Below are positions 1 to 9,021 of a DNA stretch of 64,000 nt, piece after piece (the stretch's first letter is position 1; each line of letters begins with the position of its first letter). Under the pieces are notes generated by a model. The model was not told the DNA's origin and did no database searches. It was given only the letters and a program-made list of their open reading frames with translations. The translations under genes were made by a program, and so were the position numbers. The stretch is taken from the NCBI GenBank assembly GCA_019135865.1, contig JAGVVD010000011.1, forward strand, positions 124,001 through 188,000, given 5' to 3'. Source of the DNA: Elusimicrobiota bacterium (GTDB lineage: Bacteria > Elusimicrobiota > Elusimicrobia > Elusimicrobiales > UBA9959).

Positions 1-1155
1 GCCGCCGGCTATTACGTCGACAAGGCCGCCGCCGTGATGGAAGCCTCGTCGGTACGCGAGAACGACGTCGAGAAGGCCTTCGGCTGGCTGGAGAAAGCGC
101 TGAAGCTCGACCCCTCCTCCGAACGGGCGGTGAAGACCGCTGAGGAACTCTCCGCCGCGGCCGCCCGCAACGGTTTCGCGCGCGCTTCCGAGCTGGAAGT
201 GCGCGTGCTCACCGGCCTCGTGAAGGAAAGCCCGCTGCAATGGCACGCCTATCCGCCCCTGGTGCAGGCCCTGGCGATGCGCGGCGAGATGGATACCCTC
301 GCTTCGCTGGCCGCTTCGCTTTCCAGGAAGGAGAAGGAGCTCGACTCCGCCGGCCGCCACCGCGCGCTGATGGCCGCCTGCCTGGCCCGGGCCGCGCTGC
401 TGCCGTGGCTGAGTTCCGACGGGTCCCTGGCCCTCAGCGCCAGTTCCGCCCGCGTCCGGGAGCGCGCGCTCGAATACGCCGCGCAGGCCGAACATCTCGC
501 CTCGGCCCGCGCCGCGGTGGAGGGGCTGGAGAAGAAGGAGCCGGCGCTCAGGACGGGCGTCCCGCCGGCGCTGCTCTCGTCCTTCGAGGTCGCCATGAAC
601 GACGTCTTCTCCCGCCCGGAGGAAATGGAGAAGCTGCGCTCCATTGCCGCTCTCTTCGCCGCGGACGCCGCCTACGCGAAGTCCGCGGACCTCACGGTGA
701 AAGGGAACGTCCACCTGCTGGCCAGGGAGTACGGCCAGGCCCGCGCGATGTTCACCTCGGCGCTGCGCACCTGGCCCGCCATGCTGGACGCCCGCCGCCA
801 GCTGGTGGAAGTGGACTTCCAGGAGGGCGCCGGGCTCGCCGTGGCCGGCTCCGACATGAAACAGGCGCGCAGACTCCTCTACCGGGCCTACGAGGACAGC
901 GAGGACCTCATCGAGGCCGCGCTGGAAAAAGGTCCGGCCCTGCCTTTCGTCAGCCCCGGCCGCTTCGCCGGCGACCTTTACGCGCTCAAGGCCGCGGTGA
1001 TCTCGGCCGTCTACGCCATCGAGGGGCGGAAACTGCGCAACAAGGTGAAGCTGGAGACCGAATTCAAGGCGGCGCTGGACGAGGCCGTGCGCCTCGCCCC
1101 CGACAGCCGCCTGGCGAGGGAACTGCTTGAGCGTTATTCCAAAGAAGGCTTCTAG
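1..1155 (+). CDS. TPR-like repeat protein, C-terminal part (5' truncated by window)
   Basis: The reading frame is open from base 1, so the true start lies upstream; the first internal ATG is at 34. The visible ~384 residues are Ala/Leu/Glu-rich helical repeats. Segments such as AFGWLEKALKLDPSSERA and the one ending in EAVRLAPDSRLARELL match the tetratricopeptide pattern (small residue, then A-x-x-L-x-P near the helix end). No enzyme motif or membrane segment is seen. TPR proteins usually scaffold protein complexes; no partner can be named here. The next gene starts inside its last 29 bases, so the two are probably translationally coupled. Confidence 0.75.
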   Translation, partial: AAGYYVDKAAAVMEASSVRENDVEKAFGWLEKALKLDPSSERAVKTAEELSAAAARNGFARASELEVRVLTGLVKESPLQWHAYPPLVQALAMRGEMDTLASLAASLSRKEKELDSAGRHRALMAACLARAALLPWLSSDGSLALSASSARVRERALEYAAQAEHLASARAAVEGLEKKEPALRTGVPPALLSSFEVAMNDVFSRPEEMEKLRSIAALFAADAAYAKSADLTVKGNVHLLAREYGQARAMFTSALRTWPAMLDARRQLVEVDFQEGAGLAVAGSDMKQARRLLYRAYEDSEDLIEAALEKGPALPFVSPGRFAGDLYALKAAVISAVYAIEGRKLRNKVKLETEFKAALDEAVRLAPDSRLARELLERYSKEGF

Positions 1156-1774
1156 GGCCGCTTTCGCGGCCGCCGCGCTGGGGCTTTGCTGCGCGGCCGG
1201 CGCTTTTTCCCAGGAGGCCTCCACGGCCCCCGCGCCCTCGCAGGGCTCGCTGAAGGTCAATCTCGTCACGGACCTGGAAGGCTCCAGGATGGGCCTGGAC
1301 TATTCGCTGCGCTGGGACTTCCGCGACCTGGCCGGCATCAATCCCTTTTCGCTCAAAGGCTACGCCAGGCTCAACCCTTTCCGCGGCTGGAACATCTACG
1401 ACAATACCCGCTGGCGCTTCTACGGGGTCAGCGTGAACCCCTGGCGCGCGGTGGTCAGCCGGCGCAAGCCGGACCTCTCCGGGAGGGGGCAGGCCGCCGG
1501 GGGGAATAACGGCGGCGGGAACGGGAAAAGGGAGGCGGGACGCAGGACCTGGAAACTGTCGCTCAGCCCCCTGCTCGAGGACCTGCGCGAAAACCTCGAC
1601 GAGGACCTGCGGCGCGCCCTGCTCGACGCGGCGCTGGACCCGGTCTCGGACGACTGGCACGCCGTGCCGCGCGAAGGGAAGAAGGCCTTCATGAGGGACG
1701 TCCTGTCCCTCGAGATCTGGGAACTGCCGCTGCTCGGGCAGCCCGGGAAGGGAATAAAATATATCGCGGAGTGA
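1127..1774 (+). CDS. Exported protein of unknown function
   Basis: A 215-residue protein I do not recognise. I chose the TTG at 1127 because GAGGG lies 6 bases before it; no ATG precedes the signal peptide. Residues ~8-30 form a signal peptide (basic start, AAFAAAALGLCCAAGAFS, likely cut after FSQ). The next ~70 residues alternate polar and aromatic residues (SLRWDFRDL, YARLNPFRGWNIYDNTRW), as in outer-membrane or periplasmic beta-strands. A Gly/Asn-rich linker follows at ~125-140, then a charged helical tail. It overlaps the TPR gene by 29 bases and probably works with it. It ends flush against the stop codon of the convergent gene at 1775. Confidence 0.6.
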   Translation: MSVIPKKASRAAFAAAALGLCCAAGAFSQEASTAPAPSQGSLKVNLVTDLEGSRMGLDYSLRWDFRDLAGINPFSLKGYARLNPFRGWNIYDNTRWRFYGVSVNPWRAVVSRRKPDLSGRGQAAGGNNGGGNGKREAGRRTWKLSLSPLLEDLRENLDEDLRRALLDAALDPVSDDWHAVPREGKKAFMRDVLSLEIWELPLLGQPGKGIKYIAE

Positions 1775-4723
1775 TCAGGGCAGCGCGGCCGCGCCCCTGC
1801 CCGTCCAGCCGTCTATCCTGATGTCCAGCGGCCGCTCCAGCCGCAGATGCCGCACGTACGCGGTCTCGCCCGCCCGCGGCTGCGACTCCAGCCAGTCCCA
1901 GTTTATCTCCCCGTCCCCGCGCAGCGAGTTCACCGTCAGGTAACCGAGCCCCAGCGAGGTCACGTTGTGGAAGAAGTGGGTCCCGTAGGAAGGGTCCACC
2001 GAGAATTCGCCGTAATTCGCCTCGACTATCACGCGGGAGCCGGAGATCTGGTGCCAGCTGACCGGCACGCCCAGGAAAGGGTCGCTCGAGCCCCAGCGGC
2101 CGGGGCCGATCAGCAGGTAGGGCCGCCCCTCGTCCTGCAGCAGGCGGTTGAGCCCGCTGATCTGCTCGGCTATCTCCCGCGTCTTCGACGGCGAGAAGGC
2201 GTCCGGCCTGACATAGACTATGTCCAGCACTCCCTTGACCTCGCCGTTGCCCAGGGCGGTCCCGCTGCTGCATATTATCCTGGCGGGGTCCATCCCGGAC
2301 ATGTCCACCCTGCGCGAGGACGTGCGCGAGACCATCGGCCTCATCTGGAGTATGTGGAATTCGGCCGTCCCCGTTCCCGGGTCGCGCGTGCCGGCGAACT
2401 CCATCTCTATATTGCTGCCCATGGCCTCGCGGCCCAGGTCCGAGAGTTCGCTCAGCAGCGCCGCCAGCGGCACCACCTCGCTCTTCAGGACGGGGGCGAA
2501 GGTCACCAGTTTCGGGCCGTCGGCCGCCAGGGTGTCCACGACCGCGTCGTTCTCGCGGGAATAGGTGGAGCCCGCCAGTTCCAGCGTGCCGTCCGCGGCC
2601 GCGGCGTCCAGCCCGAACACCGCCAGGTCCGGCTCCTTCTCGTAGGTGAAGGACGAGCCGGCCTTCCGGAGGTCCAGGGCGGCGAACTGTTTCTGCGAAT
2701 TGCCGAGGAAGTCCTTTATCGTGGAGAACTGGTGCAGGTTGCGCGGGTGGGCCGGCGAGAAGCGCAGCGCGTTGTGCCCCTCCACTATCGTCTTGCCCAG
2801 TCCCAGCGCGATATGCGCTATCGGCTCCTCGGCCTCCAGCGGCGGGACGGGATAGTAGTTGTACGACTGCACCACGCCCGCGAAATCCGGGTAATGCCGG
2901 CCTCCCTCCGCGTGGGTGCGGCCCACGACCTTCTGTATGATGACGGCCATCTTCTCCTCGTCGGGCAGGTGGGGGGAGAAACGGCGGTACGCGCGCGCCT
3001 CGCTGGAGAAGGCGGAGGCGTAGACGTACTTTATCGCGCGGCGCAGCTGTTCCAGCCGGACTTCGGCGTCCGGGTGGTTGTTGGCCAGCATGTAGGTCCT
3101 GTAGATGCCGGCGAAAGGCTGGGTCTTGGAATCCTCCAGCAGCGAGGAGGAGCGCACGGCCAGCGGGCCCCTGATGACGGTCACTATCGTCCTGAGGTCC
3201 TCTATCAGGAAGTCGGGCAGCCTGGCCGCCTCGAAGATCGCGGCCACGCGCTCGTTGGAATGGGTGTCGCTGAGCTGCGCGTCCAGGCCGTTCTGCTCCA
3301 TGAAGAAATCGAAAACGTCGGTCGCCAGAACTATCGTGTTGGGGGTCTCCACGCAGACCCCGGGGAACTTTTCGCGGAAATCCTCGCGGCTGAGCAGGAA
3401 GTCCACGAAGGCCAGGCCGCGCGCCTTGCCGCCTATCGACCCGGAGCCTATCTTGACGAACGGCGTAGAATCGTCGAAGAGCCTGCGGTCGAACTTCAGC
3501 ACCGTGCCCAGCTGCGTGCGGTGCACGAACTGGTGCAGCGTCTCCATCAGGTACTTGCGCAGGGCCTCGAGGTCGCGGAACTCCGAGATGCGCTTGGGGC
3601 GTATGTGGTAGGCGATCTCGAACTCGGTGCGGGCGAAGAGCCACTTGGAGAAATGGTTGCGTTCCGCGTGGTAGAAGATGGATTCCAGCGGCACGGCCTT
3701 GAGCAGCTTTATCATCCCCTGCAGGTCGGCCGCGCGGGCGAGCTCGTTGCCGCGCGGGTCCGAGAAGACGAAGTCGCCGAAGCCGAAGTAGCGCAGTATG
3801 AAGCCGCGCAGCTGGCGGCCCAGGTCCTTGGAGGACTTGTGCAGGAAAGAGGCCCCCAGCTCGCCGGCCGCGCGCGACATCGCCGAGTTCGACGACTGCA
3901 GCAGCACCGGCATGTCCGGGTCCTCCTCCTTGATGCGCCGCGCCAGCCGCAGGCCGGCCTCCGGATCGCAGGCGTCGCCCACGGGATACTCTATGTCGCT
4001 TATCACGCCCAGGAGATTGGCCCTGTACTTCGAGTAGATCTCCCAGGCCCTGTCGAAATCGCCGGCCAGCAGCACCTTGGGACGCGCGCGCAGCCGCAGC
4101 ATCTTCTTGGAGGGGTTGAGCTCGTCGGCCATGACGACCTGCGTCTGCTTCATCAGCTCCGAATAGATGACCGGGAGGTAGGACGAGTAGAACCGGACAT
4201 TGTCCTCCACCAGCAGCACGGCCTGCACGCCGGCCTTCGAGTCGCTCTCGAAGTTGAGGGAATCCTCCATCAGGTTTATGATGGCCGAGAAGATCGCGGT
4301 GTCGCCGTGCCAGAGGAACACCCCGTCCACCAGCGCGCGCGTGGCGGGCGAGAGGTTGAGCACGTCCTGCATGTTGAACGAGAGCAGCACTATCGGCAGG
4401 CCGGGCCGCTGCTCCTTTATGTCCGCCGCGAACTCGCGCATGTCCGTGTCGCCCAGCTGGACCATCGCTATGACCAGGTCGTAATCGCCGGTCGCCAGCC
4501 TGAGCGAGGCCTCTTCCGCCGTGGAGACGCGCGCGATGCGCGGCGCCTCGGCCAGCTCGCTGAACAGCGCCTCGGTCAGGCGCTCGTCGTCGGCTATCAG
4601 GAAAGAGTCGTAGAGCGAGGCCACCATCAGGATGTTCTTTATCCTGCGCGGCATCAGCTGCTCGAAGCCCCTGAAAGAAAGGTCGTGCTCCGGAAGGTCC
4701 TTGCGCGGCGTCATCATGGGCAT
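1775..4723 (-). CDS. Receiver-domain / PEP-synthase-type ATP-binding protein
   Basis: About 980 residues. Two receiver-like domains fill the N-terminal third: residues ~30-150 (LMVASLYDSFLIADDE, YDLVIAMVQLGDTDMRE) and ~165-310 (AVLLVEDNVRF; VISDIEYPVGDA supplies a possible acceptor Asp). A PPDK/PEP-synthase N-terminal ATP-binding module follows, with GSGSIGGKARG near residue 430, RGPLAVRSSSLLEDS near 520 and LQMRPMV near 800. The swivelling phosphohistidine domain and the PEP-binding barrel of true PEP synthase are absent, so ordinary pyruvate-water dikinase activity is not expected. A signalling kinase-like role is inference. Starts are possible at 4723, 4717 and 4714. A TAGAAT box at ~4730-4725 sits 7 nt before ATG 4717, which favours leaderless initiation there. 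Confidence 0.8.
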   Translation of the reverse strand: MPMMTPRKDLPEHDLSFRGFEQLMPRRIKNILMVASLYDSFLIADDERLTEALFSELAEAPRIARVSTAEEASLRLATGDYDLVIAMVQLGDTDMREFAADIKEQRPGLPIVLLSFNMQDVLNLSPATRALVDGVFLWHGDTAIFSAIINLMEDSLNFESDSKAGVQAVLLVEDNVRFYSSYLPVIYSELMKQTQVVMADELNPSKKMLRLRARPKVLLAGDFDRAWEIYSKYRANLLGVISDIEYPVGDACDPEAGLRLARRIKEEDPDMPVLLQSSNSAMSRAAGELGASFLHKSSKDLGRQLRGFILRYFGFGDFVFSDPRGNELARAADLQGMIKLLKAVPLESIFYHAERNHFSKWLFARTEFEIAYHIRPKRISEFRDLEALRKYLMETLHQFVHRTQLGTVLKFDRRLFDDSTPFVKIGSGSIGGKARGLAFVDFLLSREDFREKFPGVCVETPNTIVLATDVFDFFMEQNGLDAQLSDTHSNERVAAIFEAARLPDFLIEDLRTIVTVIRGPLAVRSSSLLEDSKTQPFAGIYRTYMLANNHPDAEVRLEQLRRAIKYVYASAFSSEARAYRRFSPHLPDEEKMAVIIQKVVGRTHAEGGRHYPDFAGVVQSYNYYPVPPLEAEEPIAHIALGLGKTIVEGHNALRFSPAHPRNLHQFSTIKDFLGNSQKQFAALDLRKAGSSFTYEKEPDLAVFGLDAAAADGTLELAGSTYSRENDAVVDTLAADGPKLVTFAPVLKSEVVPLAALLSELSDLGREAMGSNIEMEFAGTRDPGTGTAEFHILQMRPMVSRTSSRRVDMSGMDPARIICSSGTALGNGEVKGVLDIVYVRPDAFSPSKTREIAEQISGLNRLLQDEGRPYLLIGPGRWGSSDPFLGVPVSWHQISGSRVIVEANYGEFSVDPSYGTHFFHNVTSLGLGYLTVNSLRGDGEINWDWLESQPRAGETAYVRHLRLERPLDIRIDGWTGRGAAALP

Positions 4724-4820
4724 AATTCTACAAAAAACGGGGCGCGGCGCCCGTCGGCGCGCTATTTTCGCGCCGGAGCCGCCGCGTTCTTTCCGGGCTA
4801 TTGCCGCGCCTCGCCGGCGT

Positions 4821-4829
4821 TGCTATCAT
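4821..4829 (+). promoter_or_regulatory. Extended -10 promoter of the phoB-like gene
   Basis: TGCTATCAT fits an extended -10 (TGnTATAAT with one change) and ends 7 nt before the ATG at 4837. Transcription would begin at or next to the start codon, giving a leaderless mRNA. No Shine-Dalgarno sequence is visible, which agrees with this reading. Confidence 0.45.
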
Positions 4830-4836
4830 GTTAGCC

Positions 4837-5520
4837 ATGCCCAGGCGGATACTGATCGTGGAGGACGAGAGGGACATCTCCAGGATGCTGGACTACAATC
4901 TCCGGAAAGAGGGCTACTCCACGCTGCTGGCCTACGACGGCCCGGCCGCCGTCGAGCTGGCCTCGAAGGAGCGGCCGGACCTGGTCCTGCTGGACGTCAT
5001 GCTGCCGGAGCTCGACGGCACCGAGGTGCTCCGGCGCCTGCGCTTCGACCGGAGAACGGCCCGCCTGCCGGTCATCATGCTGACCGCCAGGTCCGAGGAG
5101 ACCGACAAGATAGTGGGCCTGGAACTGGGCGCCGACGATTACGTCACCAAGCCCTTCGCCGTGAAGGAACTGCTGGCCCGGGTCAAGGCCGTCCTGCGGC
5201 GGTCTTCCGAGGCGCTGGCCGCGGAGGAGCGGTTCAAGGACGGCGCGCTGGAGATAGATTTCGGCCGGGTCCTGGTCACCCTCAAAGGCCGGCCGGTCGA
5301 CCTGACCGCCAAGGAGTTCGCGCTGCTGCGCGCGCTGGTGGACGCGGGCGGCAGGGTCCTCTCGCGCGAGGCCCTGCTGGAAAAGGCCTGGGGGATGGGC
5401 GCCGCGCTGGAACTGGAGACCCGCACCGTGGACGTGCACGTCGGCACGCTGCGCCGCAAGCTGAAGGGCGAAGGCGCCCGCATCATAACGGTGAAGAACT
5501 TCGGTTACCGCTTCGAATAA
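4837..5520 (+). CDS. phoB: PhoB/OmpR-family response regulator
   Basis: 227 residues from the ATG at 4837, giving the usual receiver beginning MPRRILIVEDERDI. The in-frame TTG at 4801 would add a non-homologous 12-residue tail, so I rejected it. The receiver spans ~4-118 with acid pocket E9/D10, phospho-acceptor D53 (LVLLDVMLP) and the conserved Lys in YVTKPF. The winged-helix OmpR DNA-binding domain is ~130-227 (LTAKEFALLRAL, TVDVHVGTLRRKL, NFGYRFE). It is followed without a gap by a PhoR-like histidine kinase, then by a DUF47 protein and a PiT phosphate transporter. Control of phosphate uptake is the likely role. The name phoB rests on that context; another OmpR paralogue is possible. Confidence 0.85.
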   Translation: MPRRILIVEDERDISRMLDYNLRKEGYSTLLAYDGPAAVELASKERPDLVLLDVMLPELDGTEVLRRLRFDRRTARLPVIMLTARSEETDKIVGLELGADDYVTKPFAVKELLARVKAVLRRSSEALAAEERFKDGALEIDFGRVLVTLKGRPVDLTAKEFALLRALVDAGGRVLSREALLEKAWGMGAALELETRTVDVHVGTLRRKLKGEGARIITVKNFGYRFE

Positions 5521-7290
5521 ATGCTCAAGACGCTCAAGTTCCGCCTGCTGGCCTCCTGCCTCACGGTGGTTTTCTTCTCGCTCGGTCTCGCCGCCTGGCT
5601 TGCCGACGGCCGCCTGGAGAAGGAATCCCTGGCGCGGCTGGAAGCGGCCCTTTCCGCGCAGGCCGTTCTCATCGAGAGCCGGCTCCCGGCGGACGGTTTC
5701 GGCGCCGCCGGCCCCCGCGCGCTGCCGCCGCTGGCGGCGGAGCTCGGCCGCAGGCTGGACGAACGGGTCACTTTCATAGACATGAGGGGAAGGGTGCTCG
5801 CCGATTCCGGACTTCCGGGCGGCGCCCCGGCCGGCATGGATAACCACGCCGCCAGGCCCGAGGTGGCCGCCGCCCTGGCCGGCTCGCAGGGACGCGCCCT
5901 GCGCCGCTCGGACACCCTCGAAGGCGAAATGTTCTACTTCGCGCGCCCGGCCCTGGAAAAAGGGCGGCAGACCGGGATCATCAGGCTGGCGGTGCCGCTG
6001 GCCGGAGTCGAGAGACAACTGGCCGCCATACGCCGCAGCGTGGCGGAGGCCGCGGCCGTCTCCGCCGTCCTGGCGGTCCTGCTCGGGCTCTGGCTCATCC
6101 ACTTCCTTTCCAGCCCCTTCGGCGGGATCATACGGGCCTCTAAGCGTTTCGCCGCCGGCGATCTCGAATACAGGGCGGAGGTCCCGGCTTCCGGCGAGCT
6201 CCGGCTCCTGGCCGAGACGCTCAACTCCATGGCGGAGGACCTGGCCCGCAAGATGGGGGAGCTTTCGGCCGGCAAGAGGGAAGTGGAGGCCGTGCTGGAG
6301 AACATGTCGGAAGCGCTGGTGCTTACCGACGGCCGCGGCGTCATAAAGGCCATGAACCCCGCCGCCGAAAGGCTGGCCGGCCTGAAACCCGGCGCGGCGG
6401 CCGGCCGGCGGATGCTCGACGTTTTCGGCGGCACCGGTTTCGAGGAGGCGGCGCTGGAGGCGCTGGTCTCCGGCCGTCCCGCCTCCCGCGACTCCGCCCC
6501 GGCCGCCGGCCGGCCGGCCGAATTGAAAGTGAACGCCGCCCCGGTGCTGGAGGGGGGGAAGGTGAAAGGCTGCGTGCTGGTGGCGCACGACGTCAGCGAG
6601 CTCAAGAAGGTGGAGCGGCTGCGCAAGGATTTCGTCGCCAACGTCTCCCACGAGCTCAAGACCCCTTTGACGGCCATAAAGGGCAGCGTGGAGACCCTGC
6701 TCGGCGGCGCCGTGGACGACCGGGAACACCGCGGCGAATTCCTGGAGTCCGTGCTGCGGCAGGCCTCCCGGCTGGAAGCGCTGGTCGACGATCTGCTCAG
6801 GCTCTCCAGCCTCGAGTCCGCCGCCGTGCGTCTGGAACTCTCCGGCCTCCCGCTGCGGGGACTGGCGGAGGAGGTCCACCGCTCCCTGCTGCCGGCCTTC
6901 AAAGGCAAAAGGATCTCCTTCGAGAACAGGGTATCCCCCTCGCTCCAGGTGCGGGCCGACCGGAAAGGACTGGAGCAGGCCCTCTCCAACCTGCTCGACA
7001 ACGCCTTCAAGTTCACTCCCGACGGCGGCTCGGTGACGCTCTCCGCCTCGGAAGAGACCGGCCGCGTCAGAGTGACCGTGGCCGATACCGGCCCCGGCAT
7101 CCCGGCCGACTCGCTGCCCCGCGTTTTCGAGCGTTTCTACCGCGTCGACAAGGCGCGCTCGCGCGAGCTGGGCGGCACCGGCCTCGGGCTTTCCATCGTC
7201 AAGCACGCCGTGGAGCTCCACGGCGGCTCCGTCGGCGTCGAATCGGAAGAGGGCCGCGGCTCCGCTTTCTGGTTCACCCTGCCGGCCTGA
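5521..7290 (+). CDS. phoR: PhoR-like sensor histidine kinase
   Basis: 589 residues; the ATG directly follows the TAA of the regulator gene, so the two are coupled. Order: TM1 (~9-29), periplasmic sensor (~30-170), TM2 (~175-198), HAMP (~200-250), PAS (~255-350), HisKA with phospho-acceptor H377 in NVSHELKTPLTAIKG, and HATPase_c with N-box SNLLDNAFKFTP, G1 DTGPGIP and G2 GGTGLGLSIVKH. All catalytic motifs are intact. It should autophosphorylate in response to an envelope or phosphate signal and pass phosphate to D53 of the adjacent regulator. The TM-HAMP-PAS-HisKA order matches PhoR/WalK kinases. The ligand cannot be read from sequence. Confidence 0.88.
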   Translation: MLKTLKFRLLASCLTVVFFSLGLAAWLADGRLEKESLARLEAALSAQAVLIESRLPADGFGAAGPRALPPLAAELGRRLDERVTFIDMRGRVLADSGLPGGAPAGMDNHAARPEVAAALAGSQGRALRRSDTLEGEMFYFARPALEKGRQTGIIRLAVPLAGVERQLAAIRRSVAEAAAVSAVLAVLLGLWLIHFLSSPFGGIIRASKRFAAGDLEYRAEVPASGELRLLAETLNSMAEDLARKMGELSAGKREVEAVLENMSEALVLTDGRGVIKAMNPAAERLAGLKPGAAAGRRMLDVFGGTGFEEAALEALVSGRPASRDSAPAAGRPAELKVNAAPVLEGGKVKGCVLVAHDVSELKKVERLRKDFVANVSHELKTPLTAIKGSVETLLGGAVDDREHRGEFLESVLRQASRLEALVDDLLRLSSLESAAVRLELSGLPLRGLAEEVHRSLLPAFKGKRISFENRVSPSLQVRADRKGLEQALSNLLDNAFKFTPDGGSVTLSASEETGRVRVTVADTGPGIPADSLPRVFERFYRVDKARSRELGGTGLGLSIVKHAVELHGGSVGVESEEGRGSAFWFTLPA

Positions 7291-7340
7291 AATTTACCCG
7301 GATTTTACACGCTCTTTAAGGCGCCTTGATGCGCCTCCGC

Positions 7341-7346
7341 TATACT
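7341..7346 (+). promoter_or_regulatory. Probable -10 box of the DUF47-pit operon
   Basis: TATACT at 7341-7346 lies between the kinase stop and the DUF47 start, with no good -35. A Shine-Dalgarno AAGGAGAG follows at 7371-7378. No classical Pho box (CTGTCAT direct repeats) is visible, so PhoB control of this promoter is only inferred. Confidence 0.4.
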
Positions 7347-7382
7347 ATTCCGGAGTAAAACGGACAGCCCAAGGAGAGTGCC

Positions 7383-8006
7383 ATGGTAAGCTTCGTGCCC
7401 AAAGAGATGAAATTCTTCGATTTCCTGAGCCTGCAGGCCGAGAACCTGATGAAGGCCGCCGAGTTCTTCAAGAAGGCCATAAAGGACGGCGTCCTGGACG
7501 AGGCCGAGGTTAAGAACATCCGCGAGCTCGAGCACGAGGGCGACGCCCTGCTGCACGAGATCACGGACATGCTCAACCGCACCTTCATCACCCCGATAGA
7601 CCGCGAGGACATCTACAGCCTGGCCAATACGCTCGACGACGTGCTGGACCTGCTCAACGCCATGGCCGGCCGCGTCAGGCTCTATAAGCTCGACCCCCGC
7701 GACAAGGACTTCGCCCGGTTCATAGACCTCATAGACCAGGCCACCGCGGCCCTGGCCGGCGCCGTCAAGGCCATGCCTGACATGAAGCGCCAGCGCCGCG
7801 TGGTGGACTACTGCATAGAGGTGAACCGCCTGGAGAACCTGGGCGACGCGGTGCGCGAGAAGGCCATCGGCCGCCTCTTCGACGAGGAGAAGGACCCGGT
7901 GCAGGTCATCAAGTGGAAGGAGCTCTACGAGACCGCCGAGGGCGCGCTCGACACCTGCGAGCACGTGGCCAAGACCATCGAGGCGATACTGGTGAAGCAT
8001 GGATAG
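7383..8006 (+). CDS. DUF47 (PhoU-like) pit accessory protein
   Basis: 207 residues, the usual length for the DUF47/PhoU-like family, preceded by a strong AAGGAGAG ribosome site. The sequence is all-helical with the family's acidic signature E-x-E-x-x-x-D near residue 60 (IRELEHEGDALLHEITDMLNRTFITPIDREDI). A second matching bundle is RLENLGDAVREKAIGRLF. These Glu/Asp clusters bind metal ions in PhoU-type folds. DUF47 genes are almost always next to PiT transporters, as here, where the reading frames overlap by 8 bases. It probably gates or regulates the transporter in the cytoplasm. It is not a canonical PhoU of a Pst system. Confidence 0.9.
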   Translation: MVSFVPKEMKFFDFLSLQAENLMKAAEFFKKAIKDGVLDEAEVKNIRELEHEGDALLHEITDMLNRTFITPIDREDIYSLANTLDDVLDLLNAMAGRVRLYKLDPRDKDFARFIDLIDQATAALAGAVKAMPDMKRQRRVVDYCIEVNRLENLGDAVREKAIGRLFDEEKDPVQVIKWKELYETAEGALDTCEHVAKTIEAILVKHG

Positions 8007-9009
8007 CGTGTTCCTGGCGGTGATCTTCCTGATCGGGCTGGCGCTGTTCTTCGACTTCCTGAACGGCTTCCACGACGCCGCCAACTCGATAGCCACCATC
8101 GTGGCGACCCGCGTTCTCTCCCCTAAGTACGCGGTGCTCTGGGCCGCCTTCTTCAACTTCATCGCCTTCGCCGTCTTCGGCCTGCACGTGGCCAATACGC
8201 TGGGCAAGGGCATCGTCGATATCGGCCAGGTGGACAGCTACATCATCTTCGGCGCGCTGACGGGCGCCTGCAGCTGGAACCTCATCACCTGGTTCTTCGG
8301 CATCCCGTCGAGCTCCTCGCACGCGCTGGTCGGCGGCCTGATAGGCGCGGCGCTGGTCAAGGCCGGGCCGGCCGCGCTGGTGATGAAGGGCATAATGAAG
8401 ACGGTGGCGTTCATCTTCATCTCGCCCATGGTCGGCATGCTGCTGGGCATCGGGCTCGGCGCGGTGGTCTATAACCTCTTCGCCCGGCAGACGCCCTCCA
8501 AGGTGGACCACTGGTTCCGCAAGGGCCAGCTCGTGTCGGCGGCCCTCTACAGCCTGGGCCACGGCGGCAACGACGCGCAGAAGACGATGGGCATCATGGC
8601 CGGTCTGCTGTTCAGCGCCGGTTACCTCGGGGAGGAGTTCCATATCCCGCTCTGGATAGTGCTCTCCGCGCACGGCGCGATAGCGCTGGGCACGATGAGC
8701 GGCGGCTGGCGCATAGTCAAGACGATGGGGCACAAACTCTCCAAGCTGCGCCCGGTCGACGGCTTCTGCGCCGAGGGCGCCGCTTCGCTGGTCCTCTTCG
8801 GCGCCTCCGCCATAGGGGTGCCGATAAGCACGACCCATACCATCACCGGCGCGATAGTCGGCGTCGGCACGCTGAAGAACATAAAGGCCGTGAAATGGGG
8901 CGTGGCCGGCAACATAGTCTGGGCCTGGATCATAACCATCCCCGCCTCGGCCGCGATCTCGGCCGCCTGCTACTGGCTGGCGGTAAGGGCCGTTCCCCTG
9001 CTTAACTGA
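7999..9009 (+). CDS. pit: PiT-family inorganic phosphate transporter
   Basis: 336 residues, about ten membrane segments, overlapping the DUF47 gene by 8 bases. Both PiT signatures are present: DFLNGFHDAANSIATIVATR near residue 20 and SLGHGGNDAQKTMGIM near 180. A PSSSSHALVGG loop and its C-terminal echo PISTTHTITGAIVG show the family's internal duplication. PiT proteins carry metal-phosphate in symport with H+ or Na+ across the inner membrane. Together with the two-component system upstream this is a compact low-affinity phosphate uptake module; no pstSCAB genes are seen in this window. Confidence 0.93.
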   Translation: MDSVFLAVIFLIGLALFFDFLNGFHDAANSIATIVATRVLSPKYAVLWAAFFNFIAFAVFGLHVANTLGKGIVDIGQVDSYIIFGALTGACSWNLITWFFGIPSSSSHALVGGLIGAALVKAGPAALVMKGIMKTVAFIFISPMVGMLLGIGLGAVVYNLFARQTPSKVDHWFRKGQLVSAALYSLGHGGNDAQKTMGIMAGLLFSAGYLGEEFHIPLWIVLSAHGAIALGTMSGGWRIVKTMGHKLSKLRPVDGFCAEGAASLVLFGASAIGVPISTTHTITGAIVGVGTLKNIKAVKWGVAGNIVWAWIITIPASAAISAACYWLAVRAVPLLN

Positions 9010-9021
9010 AGCCCGCTTTTC

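Noticed and set aside
1775-4723. Naming the gene ppsA
   Set aside because: The phosphohistidine and PEP-binding domains of phosphoenolpyruvate synthase are absent, so the name would mislead.
1847-4834. 995-residue plus-strand frame opposite the receiver/PPDK gene
   Set aside because: Rich in His, Arg, Val and Gln as expected for the antisense of a GC-rich gene. The minus-strand frame carries recognisable family motifs.
7383-8006. Canonical phoU
   Set aside because: Sequence and pairing with pit fit DUF47 better than the Pst-associated PhoU.
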